This document shows positions 1 to 6,951 of a stretch of DNA of 14,775 nt, piece after piece. Source of the stretch: JAVKSM01 sp039583705. Lineage in GTDB: Bacteria > Actinomycetota > Actinomycetes > Mycobacteriales > Pseudonocardiaceae. A program made the translations under genes and the position numbers. Where the stretch lies: assembly GCA_039583705.1 (NCBI GenBank), contig JAVKSM010000084.1:1-14775 (forward strand). Direction: 5' to 3'. The notes under the pieces are model-generated. The model was given only the letters and a program-made list of their open reading frames with translations, did no database searches and was not told the origin of the DNA. The number at the start of each line of letters is the position of its first letter. Position 1 is the first letter of the stretch.

Positions 1-1197
1 GCCAGCTTGCTCATGACCGCCGGAGTCCCCGCCCGGCAGATACCGCCCGGGCTGGAGGCCAGGGCGGCCGAGCTCGCCGCCGAAGGCGGCGCCGGACCCG
101 CGCCGGCCCCGGTGGCCGCCGAGGCCGTGGCGGCCGCCCGTACCCCGCCGGTGGGGCAGCCGGCCGTGGCCGGCGGTGTTGGTGTCGGCCCGACATTGCC
201 GCGGCGGATCCCGGCGCTGGTGGGCGCCGGTGCCGCGGGCGACGGCCGTGGCACCGGCGTGGCGGTCGCCACCGCTGCGGGCTCCGGGCGCGACGGGGCT
301 GGCAGCTCGCTGATCGCGGGCACCGGCGAACCCGACACCGGCGAACCGGGGTGGGCGTACGCCCGGAGTGACGACCACGCCAGTCCAGTGATCTTCGGTC
401 AGGTGACTCGTGGCGGTGGTGCGCCACTGGCCGGCGCGACGCTCACGCTGACCGACCTGACCGGCCGGCAGCTCGACCGCGACTCCTCCAACGGCAGTGG
501 GCACTACCGGCTCGGACCGTCGGCCGGCGGCACCTACCTGGTGATCTGCGCGTCCGCGACGCACCGGCCGCGGGCCGCGCGGGTCGCGGTCACCCGGGTG
601 CCGGTGCGCCACGACGTCGTGCTCGCAGGGGGCGGCACGAGCCTCTCCGGGCGGGTGCAGCTCGCGGACGGCAGCGAGGTCGGGGGCGCAGTGGTCACCC
701 TCACCGACGTCAGCGGCGACATCATCGGGTCGACGGTCACCGACGACACCGGCGGCTACCGCTTCGACGATCTCACCGCGGGCAACTACACCCTCACCAC
801 GGTCCCGAGGCACCGCCAGCCGGTCGCGCAGGGGCTGTCGCTGCCCGCCGAGGGCCAGGTCCACGCCGACGTCGAGGTCGCGGCGCGCGCGCGGCTGCTG
901 GGACGCGTGCGCTCGGCTACCGCGGGCCTGCCGGTGGCCGAGGCGTTGGCGACCCTGGTCGACGGGGACGGCAACGTCGTCGGCTCGGCGATCACCGACA
1001 GTGCCGGTGGGTTCGTCTTCGACGACCTCGCGGCAGGGCAGTACACCGTGATCGCGACGGGCTACCCACCGGTGACGTCCGAGGTGCACGTCGAGGCCGG
1101 TCAGCCGACCGAGGCGGTGCTCGGTCTGCGACCACACGGGCTGGGACCGCACACGCAGGCCGGGGCCGAGGGACCCGCACCCGAGGAGCGGTGGTGA
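1..1197 (+). CDS. C-terminal part of a protein with three CnaB/carboxypeptidase-regulatory-like domains (probable DHA2 MFS transporter tail), 5' partial
   Basis: The reading frame is open from base 1 to TGA 1195-1197, so the true start lies upstream and 398 codons are visible. The first ~125 residues are Ala/Pro/Gly-rich linker with no membrane segment. Three tandem beta-sandwich-like repeats follow, encoded at about 382-636, 637-891 and 892-1131. Each has the pattern G-x-V...GxxVxxAxxTLxDxxG...T(D)xxGxYxFxDLxxGxYT, typical of CnaB/carboxypeptidase-regulatory-like domains. Family knowledge: some actinobacterial EmrB/QacA-type MFS exporters carry such a C-terminal tail, often with a motif like the TVIATGYPPV seen in the third repeat. 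That assignment is inferred from the tail only; an unrelated surface or adhesin-like protein is possible. A degenerate copy of part of this gene (590-715) recurs at 2893-3022. Confidence 0.65.
   Translation, partial: ASLLMTAGVPARQIPPGLEARAAELAAEGGAGPAPAPVAAEAVAAARTPPVGQPAVAGGVGVGPTLPRRIPALVGAGAAGDGRGTGVAVATAAGSGRDGAGSSLIAGTGEPDTGEPGWAYARSDDHASPVIFGQVTRGGGAPLAGATLTLTDLTGRQLDRDSSNGSGHYRLGPSAGGTYLVICASATHRPRAARVAVTRVPVRHDVVLAGGGTSLSGRVQLADGSEVGGAVVTLTDVSGDIIGSTVTDDTGGYRFDDLTAGNYTLTTVPRHRQPVAQGLSLPAEGQVHADVEVAARARLLGRVRSATAGLPVAEALATLVDGDGNVVGSAITDSAGGFVFDDLAAGQYTVIATGYPPVTSEVHVEAGQPTEAVLGLRPHGLGPHTQAGAEGPAPEERW
590..715 (+). repeat. Copy A of a ~125-bp direct repeat (intact, inside the CnaB-domain gene)
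   Basis: This stretch encodes the end of the first CnaB repeat and the start of the second. A diverged copy in the same orientation lies at 2893-3022. The two share long identical blocks, for example the block encoding VQLADGS at 655-678 here, with scattered substitutions. This copy remains in frame, so it is taken as the source or the functional paralogue. Confidence 0.8.
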
Positions 1198-1257
1198 AGC
1201 GGGACGCGGCAGCCCCGCGTGGGCCCTGCGTCAGGGGGAGTAGTCGCAGCTACCCGA

Positions 1258-1815
1258 CTATCTCAGGGCAGCTTCGACAGCGTTGAGTGCCAGGTGCCAT
1301 GGATACCTGTGCAAGTTCTTGGAGCCCTGGTGGGGCACGTGCGGTTCGTAGCCCTCGGCGCCGAGCAGTACCATGACGCCGCCTGAACGAAGTATTTCGA
1401 CGTTTCGGGAAAAAGCCGGGTGCGCTGCCTGCGCCGCGTTCAGGAACGGTAGCGCGACGATCGGTATGCCAAGACCTATGCCTTCAGTTATGAGACCGAG
1501 CGCCAGGGTGTCGGAGACGCCGAGCGCCCATTTGTTGATAGTGTTGAAACTGGCACCGCCAACAATCATGGCGTCCGCCGGAGGCAGCACGTCCTCCGTA
1601 CCTGGCTGCTTGTACTGATACCGCACGGGAAAACAGGTTCGTTTCTCGATCGCGGCTTTGTCGATGAACGCGAGCGCTGCGGGCGTCGCTATAACGCACA
1701 CTGTCCAACCGCTTTCCTGGGCCAGCCCCACCAATGTGGTCACGTCACCAGCCGCCGGGGTCGCGCAGGTGATGACGTACAAAACGCGACCGGGCGGCGG
1801 CCGAACCTCGTTCAT
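1258..1815 (-). CDS. Flavoprotein of the HFCD / phosphopantothenoylcysteine-decarboxylase-like family
   Basis: The protein has 185 residues, starting at ATG 1815 and ending at the minus-strand TAG read at 1260-1258. Its N-terminus (VLYVITCATPAAGDV) is the flavin-binding Rossmann-like opening of the family. The central GGASFNTINKWALGVSDTLA matches the PASANT-type region of HFCD flavoproteins, and LPFLNAAQAAHPAF stands where PxMNxxMW lies in decarboxylases. The substrate-clamp residues are therefore diverged and a Cys-decarboxylase reaction is not assured. The ATG overlaps the stop of the regulator by 4 nt (1812-1815), so the two are translationally coupled. Streptomycetes commonly pair such flavoproteins with XRE-type regulators; the substrate is unknown. 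A role in peptide tailoring next to tgm genes is speculation. Confidence 0.8.
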   Translation of the reverse strand: MNEVRPPPGRVLYVITCATPAAGDVTTLVGLAQESGWTVCVIATPAALAFIDKAAIEKRTCFPVRYQYKQPGTEDVLPPADAMIVGGASFNTINKWALGVSDTLALGLITEGIGLGIPIVALPFLNAAQAAHPAFSRNVEILRSGGVMVLLGAEGYEPHVPHQGSKNLHRYPWHLALNAVEAALR

Positions 1816-2876
1816 ACTGTGACCCCCGCTGCTCGGGCAAGTTTCGTGATCCTGGACAGCGGGCTCGTGCCGCGGGGATAGCTACGCAGCAAATCCGTGA
1901 TAATCCGCCGCGTGAGATCATGACAACACACTTCTTCGGGTGCGATCTGGTGGGCGTCCAAGAGCGTGGTTTCGGCCTCGTCACGTCGCCCCGCTTGTAG
2001 ATAGCCACGGGCCATGTCGAGCAGATGATTGGCGCGGCGCTCACGTGGCAGGCGCAGAAGATCGCCGTATGGAATGTCGTTAGCGGCCTCGATGGCCCTC
2101 CCACCACCCTGCATATCGGCGAGTGCCGAAACGCGATGTACCAAGACGTTGGTCGTGCCGAAGGCCGACCAGTGCTCGTTGCGGTCGGTATCAAGACGTG
2201 CCGCCACGGAAAGTGCCTTTTCCAGCAGATCACGCACCTCGGCTGCCTGGTGGAGCCGGGCCGCAGCGATACTGCCTTTGAGTAGTAGCATGCCGTAAGC
2301 CGATACGAACGCTGGATCGGCCTTCGGCAGGTGGGGCTCGAGCCGGCTTGCGGCCGATTTTATCAAGCGTACCGCCTCTGTGTTCTGGTGCGTGGCACTG
2401 AGCGCGTGGGCGACACGCCGCGCAGCACTGCCAATGAGCGTCAGGTCTCCAGTTTGTTCGGCGACCTGGATACCGCGATCGGCGGCCACCCAACCGAGCT
2501 GCGCGTCACCGACTTTGAAGGCGGTCGCCGCCGTGAGCTGGTATGTCCAGGCAAGCCAGGTTTGCGCGCTCCTGCGCTCGTCGTCGGCTAGCTGCCACAC
2601 CGCCGCTTGTGCCTCACGGATCAGATCCGCCAAGAACTCCCCAACGGCTTGGTAGTTGGCCGCTTGAAAGGCCATCCAACCGTAGCGCACGGTACGTTCA
2701 AGCTTGGGCAGGTTCGGCTCGGGCAGGACGTCACCATTCGGACGAAAGATATTGGTGATAGCATCGTAACGGCCGAGCGCACGGCGGATGGCGGCGACCT
2801 CTCGCTCGTCCGGACAGACGCGCCGACGTTCGGCCTCCGCGGGATCGATAAGTACCGTCCCGACGCACCGGCGCAC
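1812..2876 (-). pseudogene. XRE-family regulator lacking its N-terminal helix-turn-helix (headless, probably non-functional as a repressor)
   Basis: About 350 codons, from a possible GTG at 2876 to TGA 1814-1812, encode the C-terminal all-helical TPR-like part of a Streptomyces-type XRE regulator. The conserved entry block is RRALGRYDAITNIFRPNGD, followed by an LEPHLP...LLLKGSIAAARLHQ-type repeat region and EVCCHDLTRRIITDLL near the end. Full-length relatives carry about 70-100 further residues with a Cro/C1 HTH before this block; none is seen. Upstream of about 2880 the frame stays open to 3062 only by reading the antisense of the decayed CnaB fragment (2893-3022). The DNA-binding head was therefore lost in a rearrangement. 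No good Shine-Dalgarno precedes GTG 2876. The stop overlaps the flavoprotein start. Residual expression as an HTH-less protein cannot be excluded. Confidence 0.75.
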
Positions 2877-2892
2877 ACCGCGCTGGTTGGTA

Positions 2893-3022
2893 TCGCCCGG
2901 TGCCGGTGCGCTACGCTGTCGTGCTTGCCGGTGGCAGCGCGAGCCTCTCCCGAGCCTCTCCGAGTGGGTGCAGCTCGCGGACGGCAGCGGGGTCGAGGGC
3001 GCAGCCATCGGCCTCACTGTCG
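2893..3022 (+). repeat. Copy B: decayed fragment of the CnaB-domain gene
   Basis: This is a same-orientation copy of 590-715. It begins in the frame PVRYAVVLAGGSASLS, matching PVRHDVVLAGGGTSLS of copy A, and then carries an 11-bp tandem duplication (cgagcctctcc twice, about 2940-2961) that breaks the frame. Similarity fades a few bases before the tgmA1 ribosome binding site. The fragment separates the headless regulator from tgmA1, replacing what should be the regulator's 5' end and the divergent promoter. Confidence 0.8.
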
Positions 3023-3026
3023 GAAG

Positions 3027-3033
3027 AGGAGGT
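3027..3033 (+). promoter_or_regulatory. Ribosome binding site of tgmA1
   Basis: AGGAGGT lies 7 nt before ATG 3041 and fixes that start, rather than the in-frame GTG at 2900 inside the CnaB fragment. No convincing promoter is seen between the CnaB fragment and this site. Confidence 0.7.
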
Positions 3034-3040
3034 AGACCTG

Positions 3041-3763
3041 ATGTCCGAATCCAGCGTCCCACTGTGGCGTGACCCCCTATCTAGTCCCGGTGACCGTTTT
3101 CCGCTCGGTCCATCGCAAGGGATAATGGAGAACTGCCACGAGGGGCCGAGTGGGTCGGCGACCCGTCCATTCTCGCTGCGCCACGTGGTGGCCGGTGCCC
3201 GCCTAGACGCGCCGCCGCCGTGGTGTTACACCTACTGCCACGAGCGGCAGGTCGCCCTGGTTCATGACGATGACGGCTCACTGATTCCGCTTCTCAAGCA
3301 CACCAAGCCCGGTGCTACCCCGTCACCGGGCACGTCGGCCACACCCGACGGGCAGCCGGGGAATCCGCCCCCTGAGCCCTCGGGCACTGTCGCTGGACGC
3401 CCGGCTCGGCGCGGATGGCTGGGCGGAGTGCTGTCCAGCCTGGACGCGCTGTGGGTGAACTACCCGGCCCGGGAGTCGGATGCGCTCAAGCCGCGTCAGC
3501 TACAGGTGGCCCGTCGGTGTGGGCTGAGCGTGCCGGACTCACAGGTGACCAACAGGCCGGACAGTGTGCGCGATTTCGCCTGCAGTGTCGGTGGTGCGCT
3601 TGCTAGCAAGACGCTGGCCGCTGCGCTGCTGGTGGAGTCGGGTCGGCTGCAGACGGCCTACACCCGGCGGATTGAGCCTACCGAACTGGACGACCTGGCC
3701 GGGGTGGACACACACTGCATTTCTTCCAGCCGTTTCTTCCTCAGGTGTTCGAGGCGCGGGTGA
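3041..3763 (+). CDS. tgmA: TgmA1 graspetide precursor fused in frame to the remains of TgmB1
   Basis: The 240-codon frame runs from ATG 3041 to TGA 3761-3763. Residues 1 to ~122 are a GRASP_targ-type (TgmA) precursor: FPLG at 20-23, RPFSLR at 42-47, an aromatic PPPWCYTY segment, ERQVALV...DGSLIPLL before the core, then a Thr/Pro-rich core at ~87-117. That core has several Thr, one Asp-Gly (103-104) and one Glu, the kind of residues crosslinked in PIMT-type graspetides. From ~127 (LGGVLSSLDALWVNYP) the sequence is ATP-grasp maturase, aligning to residue ~99 onward of TgmB2 (6952-9409 cassette). No stop codon separates the two, and the first ~98 residues expected of TgmB are absent, so a deletion fused the genes. 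After residue ~224 the frame is shifted and ends in nonsense. TgmA-type peptide could still be made as a fusion. Confidence 0.75.
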   Translation: MSESSVPLWRDPLSSPGDRFPLGPSQGIMENCHEGPSGSATRPFSLRHVVAGARLDAPPPWCYTYCHERQVALVHDDDGSLIPLLKHTKPGATPSPGTSATPDGQPGNPPPEPSGTVAGRPARRGWLGGVLSSLDALWVNYPARESDALKPRQLQVARRCGLSVPDSQVTNRPDSVRDFACSVGGALASKTLAAALLVESGRLQTAYTRRIEPTELDDLAGVDTHCISSSRFFLRCSRRG

Positions 3764-4083
3764 CGGTGGTCGGTGACCGAGTATTCGGCGCCTCGATCCG
3801 TGCAGGCTCTGAGGCGGCGCGGGTGGACTGGCGCTCGGACTACGACACGCTGGACTATGCCGTGATCGAGCCACCCCAGTCGGTCACGAGCGGGATGCTG
3901 CGCTTCCTGAAGGTATTCGGGCTGTCGTTCGGTGCATTCGATTTCGTCGTGACACCCGACCAGGAGTGGATCATGTTGGAATGCAATCCATTCGGCGCCT
4001 ACGGCTGGTTGGAGGCTGCCCTGAGTCTTCCGATCACCTCGGCGCTGGCCGACCTGCTCACGAACGGAGCCACCGCGTGCTGA
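3404..4083 (+). pseudogene. tgmB: tgmB1, ATP-grasp graspetide ligase: N-terminal deletion plus frameshift
   Basis: Homology to SAV_5884-type ATP-grasp maturases is split over two frames. The first part is at 3419-3709, including LKPRQLQVARRCGLSVPDSQ and YTRRIEPTELDDLAGVD. The second part runs from CAT 3718 to TGA 4081-4083: HFFQPFLPQVFEARVTVVGD, then GAFDFVVTPDQEWIMLECNP with the metal-binding D, E and N of the fold. Aligned with TgmB2, one base is missing in the short (AC)n run at 3708-3715. The N-terminal pre-ATP-grasp domain (~98 residues) is also gone, consistent with the fusion to tgmA1. Two independent lesions make a working ligase unlikely. A sequencing error in the AC run could explain the frameshift but not the deletion. 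Its stop overlaps the tgmC1 start by 7 nt. Confidence 0.85.
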
Positions 4084-5270
4084 CCTACCCCACCGACCTC
4101 AATGCAGACGAGGAGGCGTGGGCGCGCGCCCGGCTGGGTGAGCTGGCCGACAAGCTCACCGCGGACGGGGTACTGCGCACCGCGCCGTGGCGGGAGGTGT
4201 TCCTGCGGACCTGGCGGCATCCCTACGTTCCGTCCTTCTACCCCGAGCTCGGGGCGCCGTGCCTGCTCTGTATCGACCAGCAGCGGAGGGCCGAGTGGCT
4301 GGCCGCGGTGTACAGCGACCAGACCCTGATCACGAAGGTGGTACAGGTCCCATGTTCCCGGGCGTTGCGACCGGGTAGCTACCCCCTGTTCACCAGCTCC
4401 TCGACCCTGCCGGCCCTGGTGCTGACCATGCTGGAGGCGCTGGAGGTCAGCGACGGCTGCCAGGTGCTGGAGATCGGCACCGGTTCCGGTTACAACGCGG
4501 CGGCGCTATGTGAGCGACTCGGCAGCGAGTACGTCGTCAGCGTGGACATCGACCCCGAGCTGGTGGATCTGGCTCGGGAGCGACTGGCCGCCAACGGCTA
4601 CACGCCGACGCTGGCGGCGGTCGACGGGGCGGCCGGCTATCCCGATGCGGCGCCTTACGACCGGATCATCGCCACCTGCTCGGTGCCGGCCATCCCACCC
4701 GCCTGGCTGACCCAGGTCGCACCCGGCGGGATGCTCATGGTCGATGTGCGGGGCAAGATCGGGGGTACGGTGGTCCGGCTGACCGTGGAGGGTGACGAAA
4801 CGGCTACCGGTCACTTCCTGCCCGGCTACGGCGCGTTCATGCCGCTGCGGCACGGCCTGGACATCCCAACGGCCGGCCCGATCTGGGAGACCGACGACGC
4901 ACCGGTGGAGTCGGTCACCCAGATCGACCCCACCGGGCTTGAGTACAACGGCGAGTTCGGTTTCGTAGCGCAATGGCACCTCCCGGACGTCACCTGGAGC
5001 CCGGCAACTGAGGACGGCGGGGCGGGTGTCCATCTCAGGGCTCCGGACGGCTCCCGTGCGTCGGTCTCCGCCGCCAGGACCGGCGGCGGCTTCCGGGTCA
5101 GCCAGGCCGGCCCCCGCCGGCTGTGGGAGCGCGTCGAGGAGGCTTTTGCCTTCTGGCGGCAGGCGGGGCGTCCGCCATCCGACCGGTTCGGCATCACCGC
5201 CACCGCCACCGAGCAGCACGTCTGGTACGACCACCCGGACAGCGAGCACCGCTGGCCGCTACCGGTGTAG
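4077..5270 (+). CDS. tgmC: TgmC1, PIMT-like methyltransferase of graspetide cassette 1
   Basis: The protein has 397 residues, GTG 4077 to TAG 5268-5270. The GTG overlaps the tgmB1 stop by 7 nt, as expected of a coupled operon. Residues ~100-230 are a protein-L-isoaspartyl O-methyltransferase fold: FTSSSTLPALVLTMLEAL in place of the PIMT substrate motif, SAM-binding EIGTGSGYNA (132-141), SVDIDPELVDLA, and DRIIATCSVPAIP. The C-terminal ~150 residues, with GFVAQWHLPDVTW and RFGITATATEQHVWYDHPD, are the extension typical of TgmC-type enzymes. In this family the enzyme methylates a specific core Asp so that an aspartimide forms, rather than repairing damaged protein. No frameshift or stop is seen, although its partner ligase is broken. 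An earlier in-frame start (3966) would run through tgmB1 and is unlikely. Confidence 0.85.
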   Translation: MLTYPTDLNADEEAWARARLGELADKLTADGVLRTAPWREVFLRTWRHPYVPSFYPELGAPCLLCIDQQRRAEWLAAVYSDQTLITKVVQVPCSRALRPGSYPLFTSSSTLPALVLTMLEALEVSDGCQVLEIGTGSGYNAAALCERLGSEYVVSVDIDPELVDLARERLAANGYTPTLAAVDGAAGYPDAAPYDRIIATCSVPAIPPAWLTQVAPGGMLMVDVRGKIGGTVVRLTVEGDETATGHFLPGYGAFMPLRHGLDIPTAGPIWETDDAPVESVTQIDPTGLEYNGEFGFVAQWHLPDVTWSPATEDGGAGVHLRAPDGSRASVSAARTGGGFRVSQAGPRRLWERVEEAFAFWRQAGRPPSDRFGITATATEQHVWYDHPDSEHRWPLPV

Positions 5271-5340
5271 CGGCATCGTGACCGACGAGGCCGCGGCTGG
5301 AGCTGCCGTCCCGCCGCCAGGTCGTGACCCCGGCGAGCAC

Positions 5341-5346
5341 TAGTCT
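5341..5346 (+). promoter_or_regulatory. dacB: Possible -10 element for dacB
   Basis: TAGTCT in the context CACTAGTCTGGG resembles an actinobacterial housekeeping -10 box. No good -35 is seen 16-19 bp upstream. The 5271-5475 stretch (205 bp) otherwise holds only the 13-bp direct repeats and the dacB ribosome binding site. Confidence 0.25.
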
Positions 5347-5389
5347 GGGTCGCCCGCCGTCCAGGTCCTGGAGTGGCCAGCCGGGACGT

Positions 5390-5418
5390 GGGCGCCGAAC
5401 CGAGCGGGCGCCGAACCG
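5390..5418 (+). repeat. Two 13-bp direct repeats 16 bp apart upstream of dacB
   Basis: GGGCGCCGAACCG occurs at 5390-5402 and again at 5406-5418, about 60 bp before the dacB start. It could be a tandem operator or a simple duplication. Nothing else in the sequence decides this. Confidence 0.5.
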
Positions 5419-5475
5419 GGCGTGAGGCGACCCGGAGGACAAGGCCCGGAGGAGACGGCCCGGAGAGGGGGTGCG

Positions 5476-6909
5476 GTGCGCGGCTTCGGGCACCGGATCG
5501 GGGACTCGTTGCGGGTCCCGGGCCGGGGCGTGCGGCGGCTGCTGCTGGTCCTCGCCGCGCTCGTGCTCGCCGGCGCCGTCGGCATCGCGGTGTCGGTGTC
5601 CGTCCCGGCGGTCGGGCAGCGGCTCGGGCTGGCCGCCGGAGCCCCGACCACGGAGCCGCCGCCACCTCCCGTGGATCCCCAGCCGGCCCTGCTCCCGCTG
5701 ACCCCCGACTCCCCGCCACCCACCGCGGCGGGCCTGACCCGGCTGCTCGGCCCGCTGACCGCCGCCGGCCTCGGCACTCACGGCGCCACCGTCATCGACC
5801 CGGCCACCGGGCGGACGCTGTGGAGCCAGGACGCGTCCCGTCCGCTCGCGCCAGCCTCCACCGGCAAGCTGCTGGCGGCCGCCGCCGCGCTGCTCACCCT
5901 CGGCCAGCAGACCCGGCTGCACACCACGGTCGTGGCCGGGGCGACGCCGGGCACCGTCGTGCTGGTCGGCGGCGGCGACCCCACGCTGTCCGCGCTGCCG
6001 GCAGGGGAAACGTCGGTATATCCGGGTGCGGCCCGGCTTGACGACCTCGCCGCGCAGGTGCGCGCCGCGGTTCGGGGCCCGGTCACTGAAGTGGTGGTCG
6101 ACGTCGGGCGGTACGTGGGCCCGGGGCTCGCCCCCGGGTGGATGCCGTCCGACATCCCGGCCGGGAACATCGCCCCGATCGTGCCACTCATGCTCGACGG
6201 CGGCCGCGCCGACCCGACCGCCGTGGATGGTGCCCGGACCGCGACGCCCGCCCAGGTTGCGGGCCGCGAGCTGGCGCGCCGGCTGGGCGTCCCGGACGTC
6301 CCGGTGACGCTCGGCACGGCGCCGGCGGGGGCGGCGGTGCTGGGCAGCGTCGCCTCGCCGACGATTCCAGACCTGGTGGACAACGCGTTGCGGATCTCGG
6401 ACAACGTGCTCGCCGAGTGCCTGGCCCGCGAGGTCGCCATCGCCACTGGCCACGTACCGTCCTTCGCCGGGTCGGCGGCCGCCGTCGCGCAGGTGCTCGA
6501 GCGCCACGGCTTCGACGTGTCCGGGGCGAGAATGGTCGACGGCAGCGGGTTGTCCACCGAGGACCGGGTGCCGCCCGCCCTGCTGGGCCAGGTGCTCTCG
6601 ACGGCCGCCGGGCCTGCCGACGCGCGGGGCGCCGCGCTGCGGCCCCTGCTGGACGGGCTTCCGGTCGCGGGCGGCACCGGGACCCTTGGCGACCGCTTTC
6701 TCGCGGGGACGCCCAATGCGGCCGGCCGCGGGTATGTCCGGGCCAAGACCGGGACCCTCACCGGCGTGAGCAGCCTGGCCGGCGTCGTGTCCGACATGGA
6801 CGGCCGGCTGCTGGTGTTCGCCGTGATGGAGAACGGCGTCGACGCGGTGTCCGCCCGGCCCCGGTTGGACGCCGTCGCCAGCGCGCTGCGCGGCTGCGGC
6901 TGCCGCTAG
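5476..6909 (+). CDS. dacB: D-alanyl-D-alanine carboxypeptidase / endopeptidase, PBP4 (peptidase S13) family
   Basis: This penicillin-binding protein trims or cuts peptidoglycan stem peptides outside the membrane. GTG 5476 is chosen because GGAGAGG (5462-5468) lies 7 nt before it; an in-frame ATG at 5422 lacks such a site. The product is 477 residues, usual for the family. It opens with a short basic stretch and one hydrophobic signal/anchor segment (~21-43, LLLVLAALVLAGAVGIAV), followed by a Pro-rich linker. The three active-site motifs are present: STGK with nucleophile Ser128, SDN at 308-310, and KTG at 424-426 in AKTGTLTGVSSLAG. It is a core gene, normally next to the DUF2342 metalloprotease and tilS. 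Here tgm cassettes flank it on both sides, and it converges with tgmC2 across a 42-bp gap. Confidence 0.92.
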   Translation: MRGFGHRIGDSLRVPGRGVRRLLLVLAALVLAGAVGIAVSVSVPAVGQRLGLAAGAPTTEPPPPPVDPQPALLPLTPDSPPPTAAGLTRLLGPLTAAGLGTHGATVIDPATGRTLWSQDASRPLAPASTGKLLAAAAALLTLGQQTRLHTTVVAGATPGTVVLVGGGDPTLSALPAGETSVYPGAARLDDLAAQVRAAVRGPVTEVVVDVGRYVGPGLAPGWMPSDIPAGNIAPIVPLMLDGGRADPTAVDGARTATPAQVAGRELARRLGVPDVPVTLGTAPAGAAVLGSVASPTIPDLVDNALRISDNVLAECLAREVAIATGHVPSFAGSAAAVAQVLERHGFDVSGARMVDGSGLSTEDRVPPALLGQVLSTAAGPADARGAALRPLLDGLPVAGGTGTLGDRFLAGTPNAAGRGYVRAKTGTLTGVSSLAGVVSDMDGRLLVFAVMENGVDAVSARPRLDAVASALRGCGCR

Positions 6910-6951
6910 GCCGACCACCAGCCGCTCGGGCTGACGGTCACGGCCCCAGGG

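Noticed and set aside
2893..3022. CnaB fragment as an att site or an insertion-sequence end
   Set aside because: It is explained by nucleotide similarity to the CnaB gene at 590-715. No transposase, terminal inverted repeat or integrase is present in the window.
3708..3763. Programmed ribosomal frameshift in tgmB1
   Set aside because: There is no slippery heptamer or clear stimulatory structure, and the gene has also lost its N-terminal domain. A mutation is simpler.
4077..5270. TgmC1 (and TgmC2) as a normal protein-repair isoaspartyl methyltransferase (pcm)
   Set aside because: Both have the long C-terminal extension and are coupled to tgmB, with SSST-x-P in place of the usual PIMT substrate motif. 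They fit the graspetide-associated family.
5194..6918. Long open minus-strand frame (574 codons) across dacB
   Set aside because: It is the antisense of dacB in GC-rich DNA. It has Arg/Gly-rich low-complexity composition and no domain, whereas dacB has all its active-site motifs.
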